DNA of 19,257 nt from the NCBI GenBank assembly GCA_041584475.1, contig JBFHDX010000072.1, positions 1 through 19,257 of the forward strand, in the 5' to 3' direction. This DNA is from JBFHDX01 sp041584475 (GTDB lineage Bacteria; Pseudomonadota; Alphaproteobacteria; UBA8366; JADFVY01). Positions 1 through 6,987 of this stretch are shown here, piece by piece; position 1 is the first letter of the stretch, and each line of letters starts with the position of its first letter. The notes beneath the pieces were generated by a model. That model was not told the origin of the DNA, ran no database searches, and saw nothing but the letters and a program-made list of their open reading frames with translations. A program made the translations under genes and the position numbers.

Positions 1-258
1 AAGGTCTCGCTGTCCGACCGCTTCGGCCTCTGGCTGGGCTTCCACAACTGCGACCAGGACACCTTCTTCGAGATGATCGCGGGCTATATCGCGTATTACG
101 GGCTGCAGGTGGACGAAGCCGATTGGCGCGCCGCGGCCGTCGAATGGTCGATGACCCGGGGCGCGCGATCCGGCCGCGTCGCCTGGCAGTTCATCCAGGA
201 CCTGGCTGGCCGGCTCGGCCAGCGCCTCGAGGACGGCGAGGATAGCGCGAGCGGCTAG
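1..258 (+). CDS. DUF815 family ATP-binding protein, C-terminal part (5' end outside window)
   Basis: The frame is open from base 1 to a TAG at 256-258 and gives the last 85 residues. The sequence KVSLSDRFGLWLGFHNC, then a conserved GYIAYYGL segment and TTRG/MTRG-like 'RSGRVAWQFIQDLAGRLG', matches the C-terminus of the DUF815 AAA-type ATPases as I know them. The internal ATG at 73 is not the start, because the conserved family sequence runs through it from the window edge. The nucleotide-binding motifs lie outside the window. The biochemical role of DUF815 proteins is not well established. In many alphaproteobacteria a gene of this family lies beside nlpD and near yajC-secDF, which agrees with the neighbour seen here. 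It converges on nlpD, and the two stop codons overlap. Confidence 0.85.
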   Translation, partial: KVSLSDRFGLWLGFHNCDQDTFFEMIAGYIAYYGLQVDEADWRAAAVEWSMTRGARSGRVAWQFIQDLAGRLGQRLEDGEDSASG

Positions 259-1223
259 CGCGAGACGGTCTGGCGCGGCAGGTAGCGCAGCGGATCGACG
301 GCCTTGCGGCCCTTGCGGATCTCGAAATGCAGCTGCGGCGTCGAGACGTTTCCGCTGCTGCCGACGCGGGCGATCACCTGGCCTTTCCTGACCTCCTGGC
401 CGCGCACGACTAGCAGCTGCTCGTTATGGCCGTAGGCCGTCATGTAGCCGTCCGCGTGCTTGATCAGCGCCAAATTGCCGAACCCGCGCAGCTCGTTTCC
501 GGCATAGGCGACGATGCCGTTCTCCGCGGCGACGACCCTGCTGCCGCGCGGCGCGGCGATGTTGATGCCGTCGTTGTGGCTGCCGCCCGACTGGCGCCCG
601 AAGGTCGACACCACGCGGCCGCCGACCGGCCACAGGAAGGTGCGTCCGCCGCGCGGCGGCGGCCTGGGCAGTGCGGCGGCCTGTGTCGGTGTCGCCTTCT
701 TCGCGGTCGCCGACGGCGGCCGCGGCTCGCCGTCGCTGCGCGGGGAGTCGCGGGCGGCCAGTTGCGTCCGCTGGCTGCTGCCCGGGATGTTGAGGTCCTG
801 GCCGACATAGATGGTGTAGGGCGGCGTGATGTCGTTGGCCCGCATCAGCTCGTTCATCGGCACTTCGTAGCGGCGCGAGATGCTGTAGACGGTATCGCCC
901 CTGGCGACCCGGTGCGTCTTTGGCCGCGGCACCCGCAAGCGGTCGCCGACGCGCAACAGGTAGGGCGGGTGCAGGTCGTTCTCCTCGATGATGGCGCGCA
1001 CGGGAACGCCGTAGAGGCGCGAGATCGCGTATACCGTATTGCCGCGCTCGACCGTGTGCATGCCGTCCGCCGGCACCGGGATCCGCGACACCGGTGCCGG
1101 CGCCCCGCGGTACGAGCGGTACGCCGACGACCGTCCGGAATCGTAGTACGGCCCACAGCCGGCGAGCACGAGACCCGTCACGGCGAGCATCGCGAGGCCG
1201 GATCGAATCGTTCGCACGGTCAT
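255..1223 (-). CDS. nlpD: NlpD-like lipoprotein: two LysM domains and a degenerate LytM/M23 domain
   Basis: This is a 322-residue predicted lipoprotein that should bind septal peptidoglycan and activate cell-separation amidases. The ATG at 1223 is chosen because it places a short signal peptide before a lipobox, LAGC, with Cys23 as the lipidated residue. A TTG 30 bases further upstream would only add residues in front of the signal. LysM domains span about 55-99 and 103-147. A Pro/Ala-rich linker covers 150-195 and a LytM (M23) domain covers 201-316. The usual metal ligands are changed: the HxGxD box reads NDGIN at 217-221, and the HxH box reads QLH at 297-299. This points to an activator and not an enzyme, as is known for EnvC, NlpD and DipM relatives. 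It lies last in the order surE-pcm-nlpD, the order also known from enterobacteria, 37 nt after pcm. DipM is the alternative name. Confidence 0.88.
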   Translation of the reverse strand: MTVRTIRSGLAMLAVTGLVLAGCGPYYDSGRSSAYRSYRGAPAPVSRIPVPADGMHTVERGNTVYAISRLYGVPVRAIIEENDLHPPYLLRVGDRLRVPRPKTHRVARGDTVYSISRRYEVPMNELMRANDITPPYTIYVGQDLNIPGSSQRTQLAARDSPRSDGEPRPPSATAKKATPTQAAALPRPPPRGGRTFLWPVGGRVVSTFGRQSGGSHNDGINIAAPRGSRVVAAENGIVAYAGNELRGFGNLALIKHADGYMTAYGHNEQLLVVRGQEVRKGQVIARVGSSGNVSTPQLHFEIRKGRKAVDPLRYLPRQTVSR

Positions 1224-1260
1224 GGCGGCAACTATAGGCCGGGCACCGCCCAAGACTCAA

Positions 1261-1911
1261 TCAGTGGCTGCTCTGCGACGCCGACCCGTCGGGAACCAGC
1301 GGCACGAAGCGTACCGGGCCGAGATCGTCGATTTCGAGACCGTCGGCCCGGCGCACCACGCGGACGATCCGCTGGTTGTCGGCGTCGTCGCCAATCGGCA
1401 CCACCATCAGCCCGTCGGGGGCGAGCTGCGCCGCCAGCTTGGGCGGCACGTCGATCGCCGCCGCCGTGACGAGAATTCGCTCGAACGGCGCCTGCTCGGG
1501 CCAGCCGCGCGAGCCGTCGCCGGGTCGCGTCGTGACGTTGCGCCGGCGCAGCGCCTGCAGGCGCGCTTCCGCCTCGCGCAGCAGGAGGCGGTGTCGCTCG
1601 ATGCTGTAGACCCGGCGGAAGAGATACGACAGCACCGCCGTCTGGTAGCCCGACCCGGTGCCGATTTCGAGCACCCGCAGGCGGTCGTCGGGCTCGAGCG
1701 CCTCGGTCATGCGGGCGACGACGGCGGGCTGGCTGATCGTCTGGTCGCAGCCGATCGGCAGCGCCACGTTTGCCCACGCCTGATGGACGAAGGCGCGCGG
1801 CACGAAGAGCTCGCGCGGGATGCGCTCGATCGCGCCGAGGACCGCGGTATCGCTGATCCCCTCGCGTCGCAGCTCGAGGATCAGCCGGGCCTTGCGGTCC
1901 CGCTCGCTCAT
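1261..1911 (-). CDS. pcm: Protein-L-isoaspartate O-methyltransferase
   Basis: The 216-residue product should transfer a methyl group from S-adenosylmethionine to L-isoaspartyl residues in aged proteins, starting their repair in the cytoplasm. Visible motifs are LPIGCDQTISQP at 51-62 (substrate region), the SAM-binding glycine loop VLEIGTGSGYQT at 80-91, the acidic end of strand 2 YSIER at 102-106, GDGSRGWPE at 131-139, and the C-terminal RFVPLV at 201-206. The length is normal for the family. The ATG overlaps the surE stop in an ATGA, so translation is probably coupled to surE. The pairing of surE and pcm is widespread in proteobacteria. Confidence 0.95.
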   Translation of the reverse strand: MSERDRKARLILELRREGISDTAVLGAIERIPRELFVPRAFVHQAWANVALPIGCDQTISQPAVVARMTEALEPDDRLRVLEIGTGSGYQTAVLSYLFRRVYSIERHRLLLREAEARLQALRRRNVTTRPGDGSRGWPEQAPFERILVTAAAIDVPPKLAAQLAPDGLMVVPIGDDADNQRIVRVVRRADGLEIDDLGPVRFVPLVPDGSASQSSH

Positions 1912-2693
1912 GCGAACGCCTGCGCCAGCGTCCGCACCGTCGCGTCGTGCGTCAGATCGACGTGCAGCGGCGTCACGCTGATCGCCCCCTCGTCGATCGC
2001 GTGGTAGTCGGTGTCGCCCTCGCGCAGCAGATCACCGGTGCTCGGCGGACCGATCCAGTAATAGGAGCGCCCGCGCGGGTCGGTCTGGCCGATCAGCGTG
2101 TAGTCCGACTCGCGCCGCCCCTGCGGCACGACGCGGATCCCGGCCACGTCGGCGGCCGGCCGGTCGGGGAAATTCACATTGACGAAGACGTCGCTCGGCC
2201 ACGCCACCGACACGAGGGTCTCGATGACGCGCGGTGCGAGCTGTTCCGCCGTGTCCCAGTGGACGTCGCCCTCGCGTCCCCAGACCTGGCTCAGCGCGAT
2301 CGAGGGAACGCCGAGCAGCGTCGCCTCGAGCGCCGCGGCCACGGTGCCGGAATAGGTGACGTCCTCGCCGAGATTGCCGCCGCGGTTGACGCCGGAGAGC
2401 ACGAGATCCGGCCGCCGGCCGGCGATCACGTATTTGAGCGCGAACAGCACGCAGTCCGTGGGGCTGCCGTCGATCGCGTGGCGCCGCCGCGCGAGGCGCC
2501 GGTGCCGCAGCGGCCGCGACAGGGTCAGCGAATGGGCGGCACCGCTCTGCTCGGTCTCGGGGGCGACGATCCAAACGTCGCGGCTGAAGCCGCGGGCGAT
2601 CCGCTCGAGCACCTTGAGGCCCGGCGCATTGATGCCGTCGTCGTTGGTAACCAGGATTCGTGCGTTGGCGAGATCGAGGGGCGGCTCGAACAT
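1908..2693 (-). CDS. surE: 5'/3'-nucleotidase SurE
   Basis: The 261-residue product is a metal-dependent phosphatase of nucleoside monophosphates (SurE family) acting in the cytoplasm. The N-terminal ILVTNDDGI at 13-21 carries the metal-binding Asp18-Asp19 pair. Ser50 in the EQSGAAHSLT segment and Asn103 in SGVNRGGN complete the expected metal site. SGTVAAALEA at 115-124 is also typical. The protein starts about ten residues longer than the E. coli enzyme. The ATG lies 9 nt after the serS stop, so the ribosome site is within the end of serS. Its 3' end overlaps pcm by 4 nt. A serS-surE-pcm order is common in alphaproteobacteria. Confidence 0.95.
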   Translation of the reverse strand: MFEPPLDLANARILVTNDDGINAPGLKVLERIARGFSRDVWIVAPETEQSGAAHSLTLSRPLRHRRLARRRHAIDGSPTDCVLFALKYVIAGRRPDLVLSGVNRGGNLGEDVTYSGTVAAALEATLLGVPSIALSQVWGREGDVHWDTAEQLAPRVIETLVSVAWPSDVFVNVNFPDRPAADVAGIRVVPQGRRESDYTLIGQTDPRGRSYYWIGPPSTGDLLREGDTDYHAIDEGAISVTPLHVDLTHDATVRTLAQAFA

Positions 2694-2702
2694 GCGCGTT
2701 GC

Positions 2703-3983
2703 CTATTTGCCGGGCGCCGCGATCCGCTCCAGCCCGCCCATGTAGGGCCGGATCGCGTCCGGCACCGTGATCGAGCCGTCCTCGTTCTGATAGTTCTCGA
2801 GCACCGCGATCAGCGTGCGGCCGACGGCGATTCCCGATCCGTTGAGCGTGTGCACGAACCGCGTGCCCTTCTCCCCGGCCGTGCGGAAGCGCGCGCCCAT
2901 GCGCCGCGCCTGGAAGTCCCAGCAGTTCGAGCAGCTGGAGATCTCGCGGTAGCGCCCCTGCCCCGCCAGCCACACCTCGAGGTCGTACGTCTTGCGCGCA
3001 CCGAAGCCCATGTCGCCGGTGCACAGCAAGACCACACGGTAGGGCAGCTCCAGGCGCTTGAGGACCTCTTCGGCGCAGGCGGTCATGCGCTCGAGCTCGG
3101 CGTCCGACTCGTCGGGATGGGTGACGCTGACGAGCTCGACCTTGCTGAACTGGTGCTGCCGGATCATGCCCCGCGTGTCCTTGCCGGCCGCGCCCGCCTC
3201 CTCGCGAAAGCATTGCGTCCATGCGGTCACCCGCATCGGCAGCGCGCCCGCTTCCAGGATCAGGTCGGCCACCATGTAGGTGAGCGGGACCTCGGCGGTC
3301 GGGATCAGCCAGAAGCCGTCCTCGGTGTGGAACAGATCGTCCGCGAACTTGGGCAGCTGGCCGGTTCCGTACACCGCGTCGTCGCGCACCAGGACCGGCG
3401 GCACGATCTCGCTGTATCCGTGTTCCGAGGTGTGCAGATCGAGCATGAACGAGGCGAGCGCCCGTTCCATGCGCGCGAGCGCGCCGCGCAGCAGCACGAA
3501 GCGGGCGCCGGACATCTTCGCCGCCGTCTCGAAATCCATCAGGCCCAGCGCCTCACCGAGGTCGAAGTGCTCCCGCGCCGGGAACGGGGTCCGCGTGGGC
3601 TCGGCGAAACGGCGGATTTCCGCGTTGTCGTATTCGTCGTCGCCGTCGGGCACGTCCGGGGCCGGCAGGTTCGGCAGGTTGGCGAGCAGCGCCTCGAGTT
3701 CCTGCCCAAGGCTGCGCTCGGTTTCCTCCGCCGCCGCGATATCGTCCTTCAGCGTCTGGACCTCGGCGATCAGCGCGTCCGCATTCTCGCCCTTGCGCTT
3801 CGCCTCGCCGACCTGGCGCGACTTGTCGTTGCGCTTCTGGAGCATTTCCTGCAGGGCGGTCTGCGCCTTTCGGCGCCGCGCGTCGAGCTCGAGCACCGCC
3901 GCGGACTGCGGCTCGAGGCGCCGGCGCAGGAGGCCGGCGTCGAACAGCTCCGGCGTCTCGCGGATCATTCTCAGATCGTGCAT
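2703..3983 (-). CDS. serS: Seryl-tRNA synthetase
   Basis: The 426-residue class II synthetase charges tRNA-Ser (and tRNA-Sec where present) with serine. Residues about 26-102 form the charged, Leu-rich antiparallel coiled-coil arm that contacts the long variable arm of tRNA-Ser. The catalytic core shows the family segment LIPTAEVPLTY at 226-236, motif 2 from CFREEAGAAGKDTRG to FSKVE (258-282), and motif 3 NGSGIAVGRTLIAVLENYQ at 381-399. The length is normal and no key residue is missing. The ATG at 3983 gives the expected N-terminus MHDLRMIRE and is preceded by GGGGA at 3991-3995. A promoter-like sequence upstream suggests it can be transcribed separately from tatC. Confidence 0.97.
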   Translation of the reverse strand: MHDLRMIRETPELFDAGLLRRRLEPQSAAVLELDARRRKAQTALQEMLQKRNDKSRQVGEAKRKGENADALIAEVQTLKDDIAAAEETERSLGQELEALLANLPNLPAPDVPDGDDEYDNAEIRRFAEPTRTPFPAREHFDLGEALGLMDFETAAKMSGARFVLLRGALARMERALASFMLDLHTSEHGYSEIVPPVLVRDDAVYGTGQLPKFADDLFHTEDGFWLIPTAEVPLTYMVADLILEAGALPMRVTAWTQCFREEAGAAGKDTRGMIRQHQFSKVELVSVTHPDESDAELERMTACAEEVLKRLELPYRVVLLCTGDMGFGARKTYDLEVWLAGQGRYREISSCSNCWDFQARRMGARFRTAGEKGTRFVHTLNGSGIAVGRTLIAVLENYQNEDGSITVPDAIRPYMGGLERIAAPGK

Positions 3984-3990
3984 TGCGGAA

Positions 3991-3995
3991 TCCCC
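3991..3995 (-). promoter_or_regulatory. Ribosome binding site of serS
   Basis: The minus strand reads GGGGA, 7 nt before the serS ATG. This supports the start at 3983. Confidence 0.55.
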
Positions 3996-4015
3996 GACAC
4001 GAAGAATGCCGGCCG

Positions 4016-4044
4016 TTTATACGGAACGCGGCGGGGCCCGGCAA
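4016..4044 (-). promoter_or_regulatory. Candidate sigma-70 type promoter for serS
   Basis: On the minus strand TTGCCG (4039-4044) and TATAAA (4016-4021) are separated by exactly 17 bases, in the 82-base gap between tatC and serS. The -10 matches the consensus at 5 of 6 positions and the -35 at 4 of 6. It would start transcription about 25-30 bases before the serS ATG. This is inferred from sequence only. Confidence 0.5.
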
Positions 4045-4065
4045 CAACCGGCGATGCGCCCGCCG

Positions 4066-4923
4066 CTAATCGCCGCTCCCGTCCGTCCTGCCGCGGTCGG
4101 TAGCGCCCGCGGACTCGTCCTCCGCGTCGTCTTCATCCGGCAACTCGTCGTCGGTCGCCTCGCGTTTCTTCTCGATCAGCCGGGCCGAGACGATCGAAAT
4201 CTCGTACAGAGCGATGATCGGCAGCGCCAGGCTGATCTGGCTGAGCGGGTCGGGCGGCGTCAGGATCGCCGCGGCGACGAAGGCCAGGACGATGGCGTAG
4301 CGGCGCTTCGCTCTGAGCCCGTCGCTGGTCGCCATGCCGACCCTCGCCAACAGGGTGATCAACACCGGCAGTTCGAAACTGATTCCGAAGGCGAAGATCA
4401 GGCGCATCGCCAGCGCCAGATACTCGCCGACCTTGGCTTCGAGCTGGATCGTCGGGCCGTCGCCACCCTGGTGCTCGCCGTAGCTGACGAAGAATTCCCA
4501 GGCGACGGGCATCACGATGTAGTAGACGAACGCGCCGCCGAGGAAGAAGAGGATCGGCGTCGCCACCAGAAACGGCAGAAACGCCCGCTTTTCGTTGCGG
4601 TAGAGCCCGGGCGCCACGAACATCCAGACCTGGCTCGCGATCAGCGGAAACGAGAAGAACAGCGCCGCGAAGAAGGCGACCTTGATGTCGGTGAAGAACT
4701 TCTCGTGCAGCGCGGTGAAGATGAAGCGCCGCTCCTCGAGCTGCCCGTTCTCGGCCCAGATGTCGACCAGCGGCTGCACCAGGAAATTGAACAGCGCGCC
4801 GGCGAAATAGAAGCAGACAAGAAAGACGACGATGAGCCCGACGACCGAATAGAGGAGGCGTTGGCGAAGCTCGACCAGATGGTCGAGCAACGGCATCTTG
4901 GCGTCGTCGATATCGTCGACCAT
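4066..4923 (-). CDS. tatC: Sec-independent (Tat) protein translocase subunit TatC
   Basis: The 285-residue inner-membrane protein is the part of the Tat translocon that recognises twin-arginine signal peptides, together with TatB. Six hydrophobic segments are visible, roughly at 23-48, 80-97, 117-139, 167-193, 207-222 and 226-247. Conserved elements include the N-terminal LLDHLVELRQRLL (12-24), the first cytoplasmic loop QVWMFVAPGLYRNEKR (98-113) with Glu111, and LTPPDPLSQ at 221-229. The C-terminal tail from about 255 is long, acidic and not conserved. Its ATG shares one base with the tatB stop (TGATG), so translation is coupled to tatB. Confidence 0.97.
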   Translation of the reverse strand: MVDDIDDAKMPLLDHLVELRQRLLYSVVGLIVVFLVCFYFAGALFNFLVQPLVDIWAENGQLEERRFIFTALHEKFFTDIKVAFFAALFFSFPLIASQVWMFVAPGLYRNEKRAFLPFLVATPILFFLGGAFVYYIVMPVAWEFFVSYGEHQGGDGPTIQLEAKVGEYLALAMRLIFAFGISFELPVLITLLARVGMATSDGLRAKRRYAIVLAFVAAAILTPPDPLSQISLALPIIALYEISIVSARLIEKKREATDDELPDEDDAEDESAGATDRGRTDGSGD

Positions 4924-5441
4924 CAGCTTCCCTTGCCCGCCACCTTGCCGGCGGCGGGCGGATCGGCGGCGGCCGCGTCGGCCCTGGCCTCATCCTCCGC
5001 GAGGCTGTGCGGCGGCGCGATCGACGGCTCGGCGGGCTTTGCAGGCTGGGCTTTCTTCGCCTTGGCGGATTTCTTCGATTTGCTCTTCGCCGCGGATTTC
5101 TTGGTTTCTCCGCCGCTCCGCGACGATCTACGCGGGTCCTCCTTGATCTGCTCCTCGATCTCGCGCACCGAGCGGTCGATGTCGCCGGTCGGATCGATCT
5201 CCGCCTCGAGTTCCCCGGCCAGATCCGTCGAGACGGTCTTCTCGACGCTCTGTTTGAATTCCTCCAGTTCCGCCTCGCGCGCGAGATCGTCGAGGCCGCT
5301 CTGGAACTCGCTCGCCATCGAGCGCAGCTTGCGGACGAACTGCGTCACCGTCCGCAGTACATGGGGCAGCTCCTTCGGCCCGACCACGAGGATCGTGACC
5401 AAAGCGACGATGAGAAGTTCGTTCCAGCCGATGTCAAGCAT
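4923..5441 (-). CDS. tatB: Sec-independent (Tat) protein translocase subunit TatB
   Basis: The 172-residue membrane protein forms the signal-peptide receptor with TatC. It has the typical N-terminus MLDIGWNELLIVALVTILV, with Glu8 in the short membrane segment, then the hinge VVGPKELP and an amphipathic helix of about residues 24-60. The tail is charged and variable, with a Lys/Ala/Ser-rich stretch at about 113-133 and an Ala/Pro-rich end. It starts 46 nt after tatA, in the same direction, and ends inside the first codon of tatC. Separate tatA and tatB genes, each with its own typical N-terminus, indicate a three-component Tat system. Confidence 0.95.
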   Translation of the reverse strand: MLDIGWNELLIVALVTILVVGPKELPHVLRTVTQFVRKLRSMASEFQSGLDDLAREAELEEFKQSVEKTVSTDLAGELEAEIDPTGDIDRSVREIEEQIKEDPRRSSRSGGETKKSAAKSKSKKSAKAKKAQPAKPAEPSIAPPHSLAEDEARADAAAADPPAAGKVAGKGS

Positions 5442-5487
5442 GGCGGCCCATCAACGCGTCCCTGTGACGGCAGGCAAGCCGCGGAGG

Positions 5488-5727
5488 TCACCCTTTGGCG
5501 GCCTGGTCCTTCTCGGCCGAGGGCGCCTCGGTGCGCGCCGATGCTTCCGACTCGATTTCCTTCTTCGGCGCTTCGGCTTCTTCGTCTTCTTCCTTCATGC
5601 TTTTCTTGAAGCCTTTGAGTCCTTTACCAAAATCTGTCATCAGGCGCGAGATCTTCCCGCCGCCACCGAACAGGACCAGCACGACCGCGAGAACGATCAG
5701 CCAGTGCCAGATGCTGAATGCACCCAT
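5488..5727 (-). CDS. tatA: Sec-independent (Tat) protein translocase subunit TatA
   Basis: The 79-residue protein multimerises to form the Tat transport pathway. It starts MGAFSIWHWLIVLAVVLVL, a single membrane span, followed by the FGGGG hinge (in place of the FG-x-K of enterobacteria) and the amphipathic helix KISRLMTDFGKGLKGFKKSM. It ends in an acidic, low-complexity tail. His8, where E. coli has Gln, is usual in alphaproteobacteria. A perfect AGGAGG lies 5 nt before the ATG, the strongest ribosome site in the cluster. This fits the high TatA to TatB/TatC ratio known for Tat systems. Confidence 0.97.
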   Translation of the reverse strand: MGAFSIWHWLIVLAVVLVLFGGGGKISRLMTDFGKGLKGFKKSMKEEDEEAEAPKKEIESEASARTEAPSAEKDQAAKG

Positions 5728-5732
5728 TCATT

Positions 5733-5738
5733 CCTCCT
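5733..5738 (-). promoter_or_regulatory. Strong Shine-Dalgarno of tatA
   Basis: The minus strand has AGGAGG, 5 nt before the tatA ATG at 5727. It is the best match to the anti-Shine-Dalgarno that I found in the window. Confidence 0.75.
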
Positions 5739-5783
5739 CATTGTCGGGACGACGCAGCCGCGCCCCGTCGAACGTTGCGGCGG

Positions 5784-5812
5784 ATCATTGCAGAAAGCCG
5801 GCCGCCCGGCAA
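5784..5812 (-). promoter_or_regulatory. Possible tatA promoter (weak)
   Basis: On the minus strand TTGCCG (5807-5812) and AATGAT (5784-5789) lie 17 bases apart, about 57 bases before the tatA ATG. Each matches the sigma-70 consensus at only 4 of 6 positions, and the site overlaps a possible terminator hairpin. It uses the same TTGCCG -35 as the candidate serS promoter. Confidence 0.3.
5792..5811 (-). terminator. Possible terminator after the ABC ATPase gene
   Basis: Reading the minus strand, GCCGG-gcgg-CCGGC is followed directly by TTTCT, about 20 nt after the ABC ATPase stop. The stem is only 5 bp and the T-run is short, so it is a weak intrinsic terminator at best. Confidence 0.35.
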
Positions 5813-5831
5813 TGCACCACCTGGTACCGGG

Positions 5832-6953
5832 CTATTTAATGCGATCGGCCGGAAATACAAAGGCCTGACTGGAATCCAGAGCGACCGACAGCTCCTGTCC
5901 CTCGGCCGGCAGGAACCGCCCCGGCGAGCGCGCATGCAGGTGCAGTTCGACGCCGTCCTCGTCGACGACCGAGAGATGGATCAGGCTCGTCCGACCAAGC
6001 ATGCGTGCCGCGATGACGTGGGCGCGCGGCGCGCCGGGCGCCTGCGAGAGGTGCAGCGCCTCCGGCCGGATCAGGACGCGCGCCGCGGTTCCGTCCGACA
6101 GCCGGTCGGCACGCAGGTCACCGAATGGCGTCTTCACGGCACCGTTGCGCACCGTTGCGGTGAGCAGGTTGACCTCGCCGAACAGCTGCGCGACATAGGC
6201 ATCGACCGGCGCGCAGTAGAGTTCGTCCGGGGTTCCCGTCTGGACGATCCGGCCCTCCCGCATGGCGGCGACCCGGTCGGCCATGAACATGGCCTCCTCG
6301 GCATCGTGCGTGACCATCAGCGTCGCCGCATTGCTCGCCTTGAGCGCATGCAGGGTGGCGTCCCGCACATGGTCGCGAAGGCGGGCATCGAGGCCGGAAA
6401 ACGGCTCGTCGAGGAGCACGACGCGGGGATCGGACGCAAGCGCGCGGGCGAGCGCCACGCGCTGCTGCTGACCCCCGGAGAGCGTATGCGGATAGCGGTC
6501 CACGAAATCCTGCATGCCGACGCGGGCCAGTACGGCGCGGATGCGCCCGGTGCGTGCCGCCGCATCGATGCCGCGCAGCCCGAAGGCGACGTTGGCGCCG
6601 ACCGTGAGGTGCGGGAACAGCGCGTAATCCTGGAAGACGAGCCCGACGCCGCGATCCTCGGGCGGCACCAGATCCCCGTCGCCGGTGACGCGCCGCCCGA
6701 CGATGTAGACCTCTCCCCGTTCCGGGCGCTCGAGTCCGGCGGCAATCCGCAGCACCGTCGACTTGCCGCAGCCGGACGGACCGAGAAGGCAGACCACTTC
6801 GCCGAGCCGGACCGTCAGGCTGACGTCGTCGACCGCGCGCACGCGCCCGTAGGAATGCGACAGGCCGCGGAGCTCGAGCCCCGTCTCCCGGGCAAGACCG
6901 GCGGCGTTGCCCCCCGACTCGGCGCGGCCCGCACGTTCGGCAGCCAGCTTCAT
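5832..6953 (-). CDS. ABC transporter ATP-binding protein (FbpC/PotA-like, orphan)
   Basis: The 373-residue cytoplasmic ATPase should power import by a binding-protein-dependent transporter. It has Walker A GPSGCGKST (58-66), the Q-loop Gln108 in VFQDYALFPHLTV, the signature LSGGQQQRVALARAL (158-172), Walker B VVLLDEP (178-184) and the H-loop VTHD (214-217). A C-terminal TOBE-type region follows from about 265, with IRPEALHL at 295-302. This is the arrangement of iron (FbpC), polyamine (PotA) and similar importers. The ATG at 6953 is chosen because translation from earlier codons would overlap scpB and give an unrelated Arg-rich leader. It lies 34 nt after scpB. No permease or binding protein is visible on either side, so the substrate cannot be named. 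It interrupts the usual scpB-tatA neighbourhood. Confidence 0.9.
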   Translation of the reverse strand: MKLAAERAGRAESGGNAAGLARETGLELRGLSHSYGRVRAVDDVSLTVRLGEVVCLLGPSGCGKSTVLRIAAGLERPERGEVYIVGRRVTGDGDLVPPEDRGVGLVFQDYALFPHLTVGANVAFGLRGIDAAARTGRIRAVLARVGMQDFVDRYPHTLSGGQQQRVALARALASDPRVVLLDEPFSGLDARLRDHVRDATLHALKASNAATLMVTHDAEEAMFMADRVAAMREGRIVQTGTPDELYCAPVDAYVAQLFGEVNLLTATVRNGAVKTPFGDLRADRLSDGTAARVLIRPEALHLSQAPGAPRAHVIAARMLGRTSLIHLSVVDEDGVELHLHARSPGRFLPAEGQELSVALDSSQAFVFPADRIK

Positions 6954-6987
6954 CCGACAGCCGCCCAGGACAGCACCCGGTCGCCCA

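Noticed and set aside
1947..4103. Plus-strand open frame of 718 codons opposite surE and serS
   Set aside because: Antisense shadow with compositionally biased product. The real genes on the minus strand carry complete motifs.
3280..5868. Long plus-strand open frame (862 codons) opposite serS and the tat genes
   Set aside because: It lies antisense to four well-supported genes, is low-complexity and Ser/Arg-rich, and reflects the high GC content, which makes stop codons rare.
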